Below are positions 35,425-45,070 of a DNA stretch of 64,000 bases, in pieces. The stretch covers positions 1 to 64,000 of the forward strand of contig JAIEPH010000044.1 of NCBI GenBank assembly GCA_019749805.1, in the 5' to 3' direction. The notes beneath the pieces were generated by a model that was not told the DNA's origin, did not search any database, and saw only the letters and a program-made list of their open reading frames with translations. The stretch's first letter is position 1; each line of letters starts with the position of its first letter. The DNA comes from Mycobacteriaceae bacterium (GTDB lineage Bacteria; Actinomycetota; Actinomycetes; Mycobacteriales; Mycobacteriaceae). The position numbers and the translations under genes were made by a program.

Positions 35425-36245
35425 TGGTGAGCAGCCTCGATGACAGGGTCGCGCTCATCACCGGTGCCGCCAGGGGGATGGGCCGTGCGCACGCGGTCAG
35501 ACTCGCTGGAGAGGGCGCAGACATCATCGCCATCGACATCTGCGCCGACTTCGAATCCACCGACTATCCCGGCGCGACGGCCGCTGACCTCGCCGAAACA
35601 GCCAGGCTGGTCGAGGCGCAAGGGCGCCGGATCCTCCTGCGCGAGGCCGACGTTCGCGATGCCGACGCGATGGACGCCGTCGTCGCTGACGGAATGTCCG
35701 AATTCGGCCGCATCGACATCGTCCTTGCCAATGCGGGCATCATCCGGGTGACCGACTGCGAGCATCGGCGTCAAACGTTCCGAGACATCGTCGAGGTGAA
35801 CCTCGTCGGCGCCTGGAACACCGTCGACGCCGCGATACCGGCGCTGATCTCCGGCGGTCGCGGCGGATCAATCGTGCTGACGAGTTCGACGCAGGGGATC
35901 AAAGCGCTCGGTACCGACCGCGCGGGTCCGCAGGCCTATGCGGCATCCAAGCGTGCACTCGTGGCGCTGATGCAGGGCTGGGCGACTCAGCTCGCTCCCC
36001 ACTCCATCCGGGTGAACACCATTCACCCGAGCGGCGTGGCCACCGACATGATCCTCAATGACGCGACGATGCAACTCGTTGCCGCCGAGGATCCTTGGAT
36101 CGTCGCGCAACAGAACGCGCTGCCGATCCCGCTGTTGCAACCCGAGGACATCGCAGGAGCGGTGGCGTGGCTGGTCTCAGATGCCGGTCAGTTCATCACA
36201 GGCACTTCATGGCCGCTCGACGCGGGGTTCATGCTGCGCAATTAG
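35424..36245 (+). CDS. mycofactocin-coupled-type SDR family oxidoreductase
   Basis: RVALITGAARGMGRAHAVRLAGEGADIIAIDIC with long insert typical of that subfamily; ATG 35424. Confidence 0.85.
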   Translation: MVSSLDDRVALITGAARGMGRAHAVRLAGEGADIIAIDICADFESTDYPGATAADLAETARLVEAQGRRILLREADVRDADAMDAVVADGMSEFGRIDIVLANAGIIRVTDCEHRRQTFRDIVEVNLVGAWNTVDAAIPALISGGRGGSIVLTSSTQGIKALGTDRAGPQAYAASKRALVALMQGWATQLAPHSIRVNTIHPSGVATDMILNDATMQLVAAEDPWIVAQQNALPIPLLQPEDIAGAVAWLVSDAGQFITGTSWPLDAGFMLRN

Positions 36246-36910
36246 TAGGAGTCGGCCAATCGCATCCACTCGTACGGCGGTTGCTGCGGCCAGCCATGCG
36301 GTGACTGCTCCCACGTCTCCTGCCGTCCGTACGGCGTGAGGTCGAGCAGGTCGAACACCACCATGAACGGTTCCTCCCCGCGGTTGAAGGTCTGCCAGGT
36401 GTGGAAGACGCGGCCGCCGTCGCGCAGGAACACGCTCACCGACTGGCGCTCCTCTCCGTCGACGGTCACGCCGAAGTCCTCGTTGAACGTCGTGCCTCCC
36501 GACGACACCCACGGAAGCCGCCAGCCCATCCGGTCACGGAACTCCAGCAGCTTGGGCAGCGCAGCGCGCGAAACCAGCACGAACGACGTGTCTTTCGCGT
36601 GCAGATGCGACAGCGGGCCGACGTGTTCGGCCATCATGGAACACCCGTCGCATCCTTGCTCCCAATCGCTACCGAACATGAAGTGCTGCAGGATCAGCTG
36701 CCTGCGACCGTCGAACAGATCCAGCAGCGTCACCGCGCCCTCTTCGGAATCGAACGTGTACGCCTCGGTGATCTCGACCATCGGGAGGCGGCGCCGGGCC
36801 GCGCTGACGGAGTCCTTGAGCCGCGTCAGTTCTTTTTCCCGAAGCAGCAATTCGGCGCGCGCCTGCTCCCATTCGGAACGGGACACGATGGGCGGTAACG
36901 GCGTCGTCAT
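36242..36910 (-). CDS. DUF899 family thioredoxin-like protein
   Basis: LLLREKELTRLKDSVSAARRRLPMVEI...FMFGSDWEQGCDGCSMMAEH. Confidence 0.88.
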   Translation of the reverse strand: MTTPLPPIVSRSEWEQARAELLLREKELTRLKDSVSAARRRLPMVEITEAYTFDSEEGAVTLLDLFDGRRQLILQHFMFGSDWEQGCDGCSMMAEHVGPLSHLHAKDTSFVLVSRAALPKLLEFRDRMGWRLPWVSSGGTTFNEDFGVTVDGEERQSVSVFLRDGGRVFHTWQTFNRGEEPFMVVFDLLDLTPYGRQETWEQSPHGWPQQPPYEWMRLADSY

Positions 36911-36939
36911 GGTTCAAGCCTGCCTGATACGTTCGGCAG

Positions 36940-37374
36940 GTGCGCACAAGGTTCGAATTCGATTTCGTGACCACGGCGACGCCGGCACAGGTCGTCGAGC
37001 TGATGATCGACTTCTCCCCGAACCGCCCTCACCGATGGCCGGCCTCGTCGGTCCGCGCATTCGAGGTGTATCGAATCGGAGACACCGATGCCGACATTCG
37101 CGAGGGCCAGAACTTCCCGAAGCTCTGGGCCAAATGGCACTACGACTGGTCGCAACCGAACTCGGTGGTTTTGACGGTCGCCGAAAGCGACGACCTCGAG
37201 ACGGGCGGCTTCATGTCGCTCACGGCGGCGCACCACGAGGGCGGCAGCGCCGTCCACGGCGTGTGGCAGCAGACGTCGAAAAGCGCCAGGGGGCTGGCGG
37301 CGGTGACCCTGATGCGAATAGTGGGGCGGCGTTCGCTGTCGGCGTACTACAAGAAGGTCTACGACGACCTCTGA
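36940..37374 (+). CDS. SRPBCC/polyketide cyclase-like protein
   Basis: 144-aa protein starting MRTRFEFDFVTTATPAQVVELMIDFSPNRPHRWP. Confidence 0.7.
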   Translation: MRTRFEFDFVTTATPAQVVELMIDFSPNRPHRWPASSVRAFEVYRIGDTDADIREGQNFPKLWAKWHYDWSQPNSVVLTVAESDDLETGGFMSLTAAHHEGGSAVHGVWQQTSKSARGLAAVTLMRIVGRRSLSAYYKKVYDDL

Positions 37375-38249
37375 AGCTCGTCGACCACCTCTGCGACCTG
37401 CCGAACCTGGTCGATGTCCGAACTCGTCGGGATCAAATGGATCTCGTCAGCCCCGATCGCGGCGAATCCGCGCAGCACCTCCAGCAACTCGCTTCCGGTA
37501 CCCGCCCAACCTGTGGTGGGCGCCATCGCGTCGACGTACTCGACCGGAATCCAGTTCATGTAGCGGCGCAGATGCTCGTGGACCTGTGCCCGGGGGCCAT
37601 CGCCATCGCCGATCGCGAACCAGAACGACGTGGCCAGGTGCGGAGGTTGCTTGCCCGCCTGCGCCCACGCCTCGCGTGCGACCTCGAACAGTTCGTTCTC
37701 CTTAACGACGTCCAAATCCAACGTCGTACCCGCCAGCCCGTCAGCCCACGCGGCGGCACTGCGGACGGTCTTGGGACCCATGGTGCCGACCAGCAGTTGC
37801 GGCCCACCGGCCTGCAGCGGCTGCGGCCCGACCGGTTCGACGGACTCGGTGATCCTCTCCCCGGCCCACACGCGTCGCATCACCGCGACGCTGTCGGCCA
37901 TTCCGCGCATCGTCTGGGTCGCGACATCCGCGCCGACGGCGTGGTAATCCTCGTTCCTGCCGCCCACACCGAGCCCGACCGTCAGCCGACCACCGCTGAG
38001 CATGTCACCGGTGGCCAGCGCCTTGGCAAGCATGACCGGATCGTGCAGCTGCGGAACGATGACGGTGGTCACCAACCGCACCCGCTCGGTCCAGGCCGAC
38101 AACGCACCAAGCAGGGTCGGCGAGTCGGGGTTGCTGAACGCGATGCGCTCGCCCCAGCACAGCGACGAGAACGGCCCGGCGTCGATCACCTGCGCCCATT
38201 CTCGGAGCGTCGAGGCGTCCAGGTCCGGCTCCATCACCGGCATCGTCAT
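37359..38249 (-). CDS. LLM class F420-dependent oxidoreductase
   Basis: Luciferase-like: SLCWGERIAF...GGRLTVGLGVGGRNEDY. Confidence 0.88.
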   Translation of the reverse strand: MTMPVMEPDLDASTLREWAQVIDAGPFSSLCWGERIAFSNPDSPTLLGALSAWTERVRLVTTVIVPQLHDPVMLAKALATGDMLSGGRLTVGLGVGGRNEDYHAVGADVATQTMRGMADSVAVMRRVWAGERITESVEPVGPQPLQAGGPQLLVGTMGPKTVRSAAAWADGLAGTTLDLDVVKENELFEVAREAWAQAGKQPPHLATSFWFAIGDGDGPRAQVHEHLRRYMNWIPVEYVDAMAPTTGWAGTGSELLEVLRGFAAIGADEIHLIPTSSDIDQVRQVAEVVDELQRSS

Positions 38250-38289
38250 CCCAATGTGCACGATCGCGATTCTGGCACGATGGGCTTTT

Positions 38290-38703
38290 ATGGCGATCAA
38301 CACCACGTCTATTGCCCACGTCCGGCTCACCGTGACCGACATCGATCAGTCCCGGCAGTTCTACGACAGCGTGTTCGGCTGGCCGATCCTCGTCGAGGTG
38401 CCTGAACAGGCTGACGCCGCGACACGCGAGAGGCTGAGTTTCCTGTTCGGCGGCGTCATCTACGACCTGGGCGGCACACTGATCGGGCTGCGCCCGGTTG
38501 CCGCCGACCGCTTCGACGAGGACCGCGTCGGTCTGGATCATCTCGCGTTTCGGGTAGGCAGCAAGAACGAATTGGATTCCGCGGTCGATCATCTCGATTT
38601 TCTGGGCATCGCACATGAGCAGATAAAGGACATCGGCCCGGCTTACATCCTCGAGTTCCGGGACCCCGACAACATCGCGCTGGAGCTCAGTGCCCCGAAG
38701 TGA
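38290..38703 (+). CDS. VOC family protein (glyoxalase-like)
   Basis: IAHVRLTVTDIDQSRQFYDSVFGW...FRDPDNIALEL. Confidence 0.92.
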   Translation: MAINTTSIAHVRLTVTDIDQSRQFYDSVFGWPILVEVPEQADAATRERLSFLFGGVIYDLGGTLIGLRPVAADRFDEDRVGLDHLAFRVGSKNELDSAVDHLDFLGIAHEQIKDIGPAYILEFRDPDNIALELSAPK

Positions 38704-38777
38704 CATCGAGGTGGCCGTCGGCGGTCATCACCGTCCGGTCTGAGAACGGCGACGTGATCGTCGACGAACTGCGATAG

Positions 38778-40112
38778 CTAACCGAGAATCCGCTCGGCTT
38801 CGCGTACACCGCTCAGGTACGCACCGTGGACGGTGCCGAAGAACTCCGCGTTGGTGGCCTCTCCGGCGAACGCGAGTCGATCGTTCGCCGGTTCGGCGAG
38901 AGCCTCCATATCGTCGGGACTCGAGCCGACGGCGATGAAGCTGTACGAACCGCGCGCGTACGGGTCTGCGGCCCAACGGGTGACAAGCGATCCGGTCGGG
39001 GCCGGTGCATTCAGCGCCGTCACCACCTGGGCCACCGCGTCCTGATCGGAAAGGACTTCTCGCTCACGCGCATCCGAGCCGCCGCGCAGGCCGATCAACA
39101 ACGGCGCAGCGGCGAATGTCTCACCGTTGATCAGGAACGGCACCGGCTGCTCGCTGCCGACGAGCCCGATCACGTCGGCATCCGGCCAGAACGGCTCATC
39201 GAACCTGAGCACCACTTTGTCGAGGAGGCCGAAGCCCAGACGTTCGATCGCCGCCCGCTTCTCGTCGGGCAGCGGCGGGTCGAACGCGATCGTGCCCGCC
39301 TTGAGCACACCGAGCGGAATGGTGACGATCGCACGATCCGCCTCGACAGCGCCCTGCGACGTCTCGATCCGCACGCCTGAGCCGCCGTAGCTGACACGCT
39401 TGACCTCGGTGCTCAGTCGGATCGTCAGCCCGCGCGCAAGATGTTGTACCAGTTGGGTGTATCCGCCGGGCAGAATCAGATCGGGTCCGCCGAACTCGCC
39501 TTCGTTGCCCAACCACTTGAGCGACAGTTCTTCTGGATCGGCCGCATACTCGCCGACGATCTCGCCGGCCACACTCCACTGGACGAGCGGATCGTTGATA
39601 TCGGCGACCTCGGCGAGTCCGGTGGCGACCGACTCGTCCTCCCCCGCGTCTTCGCTCAGCACTCCAAGCTCTTCGGTGATCTCCTGCCAGCGCCGCAGGG
39701 TGGCTTGCACGACCTCCGCGGCGAGTTCTCGGCCGTCCTGGAATATCACGGGCTTGTCGAAGTCGGTCTCGACGCGCCGCGCATTGACCTGGTCGGCGAG
39801 TTCGGTGATCGGGTTGCCCTCGGGACCGTGGATCCATGCCGCGCCGAGATCGATCGGCACGCCGAGCGTCGTATCAGTCCACGTGCGGCCGCCGAGCCGG
39901 TCACGCGCTTCCACCACAGTGACGTCCATGCCGGCGTCGGCAAGACGCCGTGCGGCGGCCAGGCCGGCCATGCCTGCACCGATCACCGCGATGCGCTCTT
40001 TCGGCGCTTCGGGCTCTTTCGGCGTGTCGCCACTGCTGCTACACCCTGGAAGCAGTTGCGAGGCCGCAAGCGCGCCGCAACCCAGCGTGAACGCACGCCG
40101 GGAAAGCTGCAT
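38778..40112 (-). CDS. flavin monoamine oxidase family protein, predicted Tat-exported lipoprotein
   Basis: MQLSRRAFTLGCGALAASQLLPGCSS signal; IAVIGAGMAGLAAARRLADAG FAD motif. Confidence 0.93.
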   Translation of the reverse strand: MQLSRRAFTLGCGALAASQLLPGCSSSGDTPKEPEAPKERIAVIGAGMAGLAAARRLADAGMDVTVVEARDRLGGRTWTDTTLGVPIDLGAAWIHGPEGNPITELADQVNARRVETDFDKPVIFQDGRELAAEVVQATLRRWQEITEELGVLSEDAGEDESVATGLAEVADINDPLVQWSVAGEIVGEYAADPEELSLKWLGNEGEFGGPDLILPGGYTQLVQHLARGLTIRLSTEVKRVSYGGSGVRIETSQGAVEADRAIVTIPLGVLKAGTIAFDPPLPDEKRAAIERLGFGLLDKVVLRFDEPFWPDADVIGLVGSEQPVPFLINGETFAAAPLLIGLRGGSDAREREVLSDQDAVAQVVTALNAPAPTGSLVTRWAADPYARGSYSFIAVGSSPDDMEALAEPANDRLAFAGEATNAEFFGTVHGAYLSGVREAERILG

Positions 40113-40161
40113 GGTTCGAGAGAGTAGCTTGCCGCCGCCGACATCACGGCCATATTGACGT

Positions 40162-41172
40162 CTACGTCAGAACGGTGAAGATCTCGGCCACCGAACCCGC
40201 CTTCAGCTCGCGAAATCCGGTTCCAGCCCAGACGTTCACACCGTGCGGATCGCCTGCGCGCACCGCCGCCGCCCGGACGGGACTGGTCAGATAGTGCACC
40301 TCCGGGTAGCCGAACGGCGCTTCGGCTTCGTGCTCGTCGATGAACCGGTTCCGCAGCCCACGTGCATAGCGTCCGGAAAACGACCGGGTGACAACGGTTT
40401 CGGTGAACTGCGGATCCTTCAGCGCGGCGCGGTGCACGGGATTACTGCCGGCTTCGTCGGCCAGCAGGAACGCCGTGCCCAGTTGTGCCGCAACCGCGCC
40501 GACGTCCACGACCTGCCGGATGTCGTCAGCGGTGGACAGCCCGCCCGCCGCGATGACCGGAATGTCGGCGTCATGCATGAGCGCGGCCAGAAGTTGGTCC
40601 AGCGGTCCGGATGCCGGCTGCGCCGACGGGTCAAACGTCCCGCGATGTCCGCCCGCTGACGGGCCCTGCGCCGCCAACACATCGACGCCCGCCGCCATGG
40701 CCACCTGCGCCTCCGACTCCGTCGTCACCGTGCCGACGGTCGTGATGCCGGCGTCGCGCAGTCGTCTGCATTCGTCCGCGCTCGGCACGCCGAACGTGAA
40801 GGACGCCACTTCGGGGCGCAGGTCCAGCAAAGCCTCGATCTTCGCGGCCCAGGCGTCGTCGTCGAAGCGCGGCGACCCGAGGGTCGCGCCGTAGCGCAGC
40901 TCCTCGGTCGCCAGCGCCTTGGCGTAAGCCTCGATGGCCGCGGGCGTGCCCGCACTTGGCTGTGGCGCAAACAGATTGGCGCCGAGCGGCCCGGTCGTCA
41001 GCTGGCGCGCCTTGGTGACGCGTTCGGCGAATACTTCGGCCGTCAGGTACCCCCCGGGAACGAACCCGAGTCCGCCGGCCTCGGATCCCGCGGCGGCGAG
41101 TTCGGGCGTCGACGGGCCGCCGGCCATCGGCGCGACGATGATCGGGACAGTGAGGTCGCGAAGGTCGAACAT
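40162..41172 (-). CDS. nitronate monooxygenase family protein
   Basis: VPIIVAPMAGGPSTPELAAA; GPSAGGHRGTFD; start at ATG 41172. Confidence 0.92.
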   Translation of the reverse strand: MFDLRDLTVPIIVAPMAGGPSTPELAAAGSEAGGLGFVPGGYLTAEVFAERVTKARQLTTGPLGANLFAPQPSAGTPAAIEAYAKALATEELRYGATLGSPRFDDDAWAAKIEALLDLRPEVASFTFGVPSADECRRLRDAGITTVGTVTTESEAQVAMAAGVDVLAAQGPSAGGHRGTFDPSAQPASGPLDQLLAALMHDADIPVIAAGGLSTADDIRQVVDVGAVAAQLGTAFLLADEAGSNPVHRAALKDPQFTETVVTRSFSGRYARGLRNRFIDEHEAEAPFGYPEVHYLTSPVRAAAVRAGDPHGVNVWAGTGFRELKAGSVAEIFTVLT

Positions 41173-41227
41173 TGCTCCATCGTGCACTGTTGCCGCCCCC
41201 GCGTGAACGGTGGTTGACTGGATCGAC

Positions 41228-41620
41228 ATGGCAATCTCGTTCAACCACACCATCGTCGCCGCGAAGGACCGCCAAGAATCGGCCCGGTTCTTCACCGAAC
41301 TCTTCGGTCTACCGGCTGCCAAGGAGTTCGGCCCGTTTCTCGTCGTCGAGCTCAACCACGGCGCCAGCCTCGACTACGCCCAGGTGGGCGGTGACGAGGA
41401 GATCCGCCCGCAGCACTACGCGTTCCTGGTGTCCGAAGACGAGTTCGACGCCATCTACGGACGCATCCGCGAACGAAATCTGCAGCACTGGGCGGACCCC
41501 AGGGGCAGCCGGCCCGGCGAGATCAATCGCAACGACGGCGGTCGCGGCGTGTACTTTCAGGATCCCGGCGGGCACTATCTCGAGATCATCACCCGCCCCT
41601 ACGGATCCGGGACGGGCTGA
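41228..41620 (+). CDS. VOC family protein
   Basis: MAISFNHTIVAAKDRQESARFFTELFGL...FQDPGGHYLEIITRPY. Confidence 0.93.
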   Translation: MAISFNHTIVAAKDRQESARFFTELFGLPAAKEFGPFLVVELNHGASLDYAQVGGDEEIRPQHYAFLVSEDEFDAIYGRIRERNLQHWADPRGSRPGEINRNDGGRGVYFQDPGGHYLEIITRPYGSGTG

Positions 41621-42248
41621 TTCGCGAGGCGAGCAGCTCCACACCGTCACCGCGCAGTGCTGACAACATGCGCGGCCGGCTCCCCAGAACGGACAACAGC
41701 TCGATGCCGCGCCCCTCGACGAGCGGGCCGTTGTCACCGTGCCCCCAGTCGACATCGGTGGCACGCAGTCGCAGTCTCCTGCTGTTGCGAAACGCGGGGA
41801 CGAACGGATTGGGAAGCGCTACTTGCGTATTGAGCACCGCCACCACGGCGTCCCGCGGAATCTTCGGTTCGCGATCGAGCGCGAACAGGATGTCGAGTTC
41901 GTGGGTGATGTGGTCGCCCAGCAGCAGTTGAGGCGGAAAGATACGGCCGAGGCCACGAGGCCGGCCCACCAGCTCCCCGAATTCGTCGAGCAGTTCTGTG
42001 GGGCCCCGAGCCGCGGCGAGCGCACCCGCCATCGCGGTGTTCGCACGGTCGAATGAGCCGCCGTAACTGAGTATCTCGCGCATCATGCCGACGGCGCGCA
42101 ACCGGTAGCCGATGACGAGATGCGCCAGCACCTCGTGATTTGTCCATTCATCGCACAGGCTGGGCCGCGCCCACTCGTCGGGTCCGAGACCGGCCGCCAG
42201 CGTGCGGAATCGTTCGTCGTTGCTGCGCAACATGTCACGCACGGACAT
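41589..42248 (-). CDS. mycothiol-dependent maleylpyruvate isomerase-like (DinB-like) protein
   Basis: MLRSNDERFRTLAAGLGPDEWARPSLCDEWTNHEVLAHL. Confidence 0.88.
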   Translation of the reverse strand: MSVRDMLRSNDERFRTLAAGLGPDEWARPSLCDEWTNHEVLAHLVIGYRLRAVGMMREILSYGGSFDRANTAMAGALAAARGPTELLDEFGELVGRPRGLGRIFPPQLLLGDHITHELDILFALDREPKIPRDAVVAVLNTQVALPNPFVPAFRNSRRLRLRATDVDWGHGDNGPLVEGRGIELLSVLGSRPRMLSALRGDGVELLASRISPSRIRRGG

Positions 42249-43143
42249 CGAGATGCTCCTGCAGGAAGGCCGTCTGGTCGGCGAGAACCTGACTGACGAG
42301 CGGCGGATGGTAGATGGCGAAGTGGTCGGAGTCGTAGTGGCGGGCGACGCCGCGAGGGGCGCGGTGCGCCACGAGTTCGGCGTAGCGGGGGTCCATGAGG
42401 TTCTCGCGGTCGCACACGCACACCAGCAACGGCGCCTCGATTTCGCGTGCATGGCGCAGCGCCGACGTCGTCACCATTGCGAGCGCACCGGCGGCGGCGA
42501 TCCGGTTGTCGAACCGCCCGCCGGGCGGCACGGTGGAGTTCCAGCCGGTCTCGGCACCGGCGACGGTGACCATCGCGAATCCGCCCGGCGGTCCGACGAT
42601 CGGCACATAGCGGCGACCGCGCGCCGTGGCGAGACGCACCAGGTCTTCGGTGATCGCCGGTGCGAGGCGCAACGCCGCGAGCAGTCCGAGTCGGCGGGCG
42701 GCACCCGGCCCATGCACGATCGGGCATTGCACCACCGCGACGGCGACGTCGTCGCGGGCAGCGGCGACCCTGATCACGTTCATACCGCCGAGGCTGGTGC
42801 CCCACAAACCGACGCGTGCGGCGTCGATGTCGGATCGACGGCAAAGACGGCCAATGGCCGCGACAACGTCCTGACACTGGCTTCGCGTCGAGATGTGTTG
42901 GCGCGGTTGACCGTCGGATGCACCGGTATTCCGATAGTCGAACGCCAGAGTGGCGATACCCGCCGCGGCGAAGTGCTGTTCGTATTGAGCCAGCATCATG
43001 TCGTGGGTCGCGCCCAGGCCGTGGACCAGCACCACGGCCGGGTGCGGTCCCGCCCCTTCGGGCACCGTCAGCCACGCCGCACAGCGCGTGCCGCGGGACT
43101 CGAAGTCCACACGTTCGGCCGGGATCGTCACCGTCATCACCAT
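42235..43143 (-). CDS. alpha/beta hydrolase
   Basis: VVLVHGLGATHDMML, VGLWGTSLGGMNVI. Confidence 0.92.
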   Translation of the reverse strand: MVMTVTIPAERVDFESRGTRCAAWLTVPEGAGPHPAVVLVHGLGATHDMMLAQYEQHFAAAGIATLAFDYRNTGASDGQPRQHISTRSQCQDVVAAIGRLCRRSDIDAARVGLWGTSLGGMNVIRVAAARDDVAVAVVQCPIVHGPGAARRLGLLAALRLAPAITEDLVRLATARGRRYVPIVGPPGGFAMVTVAGAETGWNSTVPPGGRFDNRIAAAGALAMVTTSALRHAREIEAPLLVCVCDRENLMDPRYAELVAHRAPRGVARHYDSDHFAIYHPPLVSQVLADQTAFLQEHLDVRA

Positions 43144-43151
43144 CTCCTTAT

Positions 43152-43197
43152 AAGTACGTTGTACGTGTGGCTAGACTGCTTTACGTACGACGTACTT
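43152..43197. promoter_or_regulatory. TetR operator candidate: AAGTACGTTGTACGT-N16-ACGTACGACGTACTT
   Basis: 14/15 inverted repeat between divergent hydrolase and TetR genes. Confidence 0.75.
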
Positions 43198-43215
43198 GTC
43201 AAGGAGGTCAGCAGT

Positions 43216-43857
43216 TTGCGTGCACGGTTCACCACCGACGAGATCGCCGCCGCGGCGCTCGGCATCGTCGACGATGCGGGGGTCGGCGCGTTGAGCATGC
43301 GTGCACTTGCCGCCGCGCTGGGCACCGGTCCGATGACGGTCTACAACTACGTGCCGGACAAGGAGGGCCTCGAGGAACTCGTCGTCGCCGCGGTCGTGGC
43401 CAAGGTGCGAATACCCGAGCCGACCGCGAACTGGATCGACGACGTCTACGCGGTGGCCGAGGCCATGTGGCTGGGTATCCGTGCGCATCCGGCCGCCATC
43501 CCGTTGGTGCTGACACGCCGCACGTCGTCGGCGACCGGGTTCGCCGTGGTCGATGCACTCATCGCCGCACTCGGCCGCGGGGGCCTATCCGATCCCGATC
43601 GCCTGGCGGCTTTCCACGCCGTCCTCGCGCTGGTGGTCGGCGCGGCCCAGGCCGAACTCGCCGGGCCGTTCACCCGTGGACGCGATGCGCGCGACGCCGC
43701 GGCACGGATCGGATCGACGGCGGGTGCGGACCATCAGCACGTGGAAGCGCTCTCCCACGTCGCCCGCGAGGTGTCGGTGGAAGAAAGCTTCGCACAGGGT
43801 CTGCGCATGCTGCTCGACGGGATCGCAGTGCGGGGCGGGAAGCGACGCCGGGGTTAA
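43216..43857 (+). CDS. TetR family transcriptional regulator
   Basis: [52 protein letters not shown] start with AAGGAGG 7 nt upstream. Confidence 0.88.
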   Translation: MRARFTTDEIAAAALGIVDDAGVGALSMRALAAALGTGPMTVYNYVPDKEGLEELVVAAVVAKVRIPEPTANWIDDVYAVAEAMWLGIRAHPAAIPLVLTRRTSSATGFAVVDALIAALGRGGLSDPDRLAAFHAVLALVVGAAQAELAGPFTRGRDARDAAARIGSTAGADHQHVEALSHVAREVSVEESFAQGLRMLLDGIAVRGGKRRRG

Positions 43858-44342
43858 CCCAGGGAGTGGCCGCGGCTCTCTTCCTGCGCGCGATAGTCGT
43901 CGGCCAGCCTGCCGACGTGTTTCGGCAGGGCGCCGGCGGCGACCTCGGCGAGGCTGGTCTGTTCGAGCACCGACCGCATGCTGGCCCGCAGCGCCCGCCA
44001 GACGTCGGTCAGCGCCGCCGTCGGTCCGGAGTACGGGAGGTCACCGAGCCCGATGTCGCGCACGCTGGCCAGTGGACCGTCGATGCACCTCAGCACGTCG
44101 GCGATGCTGATATCGGCGGCACGACGAGCCAGCGTGTACCCGCCGTCGCGGCCGCGATGGCTGCGCACGAGGCGATCGGTACGCAGGTCGGAAAGGATGT
44201 CGACGAGGAATTGGGCCGGGATGCCCTGCGCCTTGGCCAGGTCGTCGGTCTTGACGACCTCACCGTCGTCGGCGGTGGCGAGCTGAATCATCGCGCGGAC
44301 GGCGTATTCAGCTTTGGCCGACATCCGCATGAGCCCAGTCAA
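43854..44342 (-). CDS. Rrf2 family transcriptional regulator (Rv1287-like)
   Basis: [18 protein letters not shown]...[33 protein letters not shown]. Confidence 0.93.
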   Translation of the reverse strand: MTGLMRMSAKAEYAVRAMIQLATADDGEVVKTDDLAKAQGIPAQFLVDILSDLRTDRLVRSHRGRDGGYTLARRAADISIADVLRCIDGPLASVRDIGLGDLPYSGPTAALTDVWRALRASMRSVLEQTSLAEVAAGALPKHVGRLADDYRAQEESRGHSLG

Positions 44343-45070
44343 TCACGTGTGACCGCGAGCACCGCCGCTGCGAGCTCCGGTCGGCACACCACCACGTCGG
44401 GTAATCGTGGGTCGCGCCTGTTGTAGGTGAGGGGTGAGCCATCGATGCGTGAGGTGTGCAGGCCCGCTGCGCGGGCCACCGCGACCGGGGCCGCGGAATC
44501 CCATTCGTACTGTCCGCCGGCATGGACGTACACGTCGGACAGACCTTGCACCACCGAGGCCACCTTGGCGCCCGCCGAACCCATTTCGACCAGGACGCCG
44601 CCCAGCGCGTCACGCACGGCCAGCGCCACCGCGGGCGGCCGGGTGCGCGAGACCACCACTCGCGGTTGCCCTGGAGCCGCCGGTGGTGCGCTGACATCCG
44701 GGGTGGCGAGCGTGATGCCCTGCGCCGGAAGGGCAACCGCTCCTGCGACCAGTTCACCCGCCTGCCACAGAGCGACGTGCACGGCCCAGTCGTCGCGCCC
44801 CAACTCGGAGAACTCGCGAGTGCCGTCGAGCGGATCGACAATCCACACGCGGTCGGCGGACAGGCGAACCGGGTCGTCGGCACCCTCTTCCGACAACACC
44901 GCGTCGTTCGGCCGCTCGGCGGCCAGCGCTGCCATCAGGAAGTCGTGGGACCGCTTGTCCCCCGCCGCCTTCCGCTCATCCTGATTGGCGTCGGCCAGCT
45001 CGTCGCGAACCTCGAGCAGCAGTTTGCCCGCCTCCGTCGCCAGTCGCGCGGCGACGTCGTGATCACTCAC
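44339..45070 (-). CDS. cysQ: 3'(2'),5'-bisphosphate nucleotidase (CysQ-like)
   Basis: Inositol monophosphatase fold: [41 protein letters not shown]. Confidence 0.92.
   Translation of the reverse strand: MSDHDVAARLATEAGKLLLEVRDELADANQDERKAAGDKRSHDFLMAALAAERPNDAVLSEEGADDPVRLSADRVWIVDPLDGTREFSELGRDDWAVHVALWQAGELVAGAVALPAQGITLATPDVSAPPAAPGQPRVVVSRTRPPAVALAVRDALGGVLVEMGSAGAKVASVVQGLSDVYVHAGGQYEWDSAAPVAVARAAGLHTSRIDGSPLTYNRRDPRLPDVVVCRPELAAAVLAVTRD

Noticed and set aside
36336-38405. 689-aa plus-strand ORF
   Set aside because: Composition (Arg/His-rich) is typical of shadow frames; overlaps DUF899, SRPBCC and LLM genes that have clear motifs
42816-44426. 536-aa plus-strand ORF
   Set aside because: Arg-rich shadow frame covering parts of the hydrolase, TetR and Rrf2 genes
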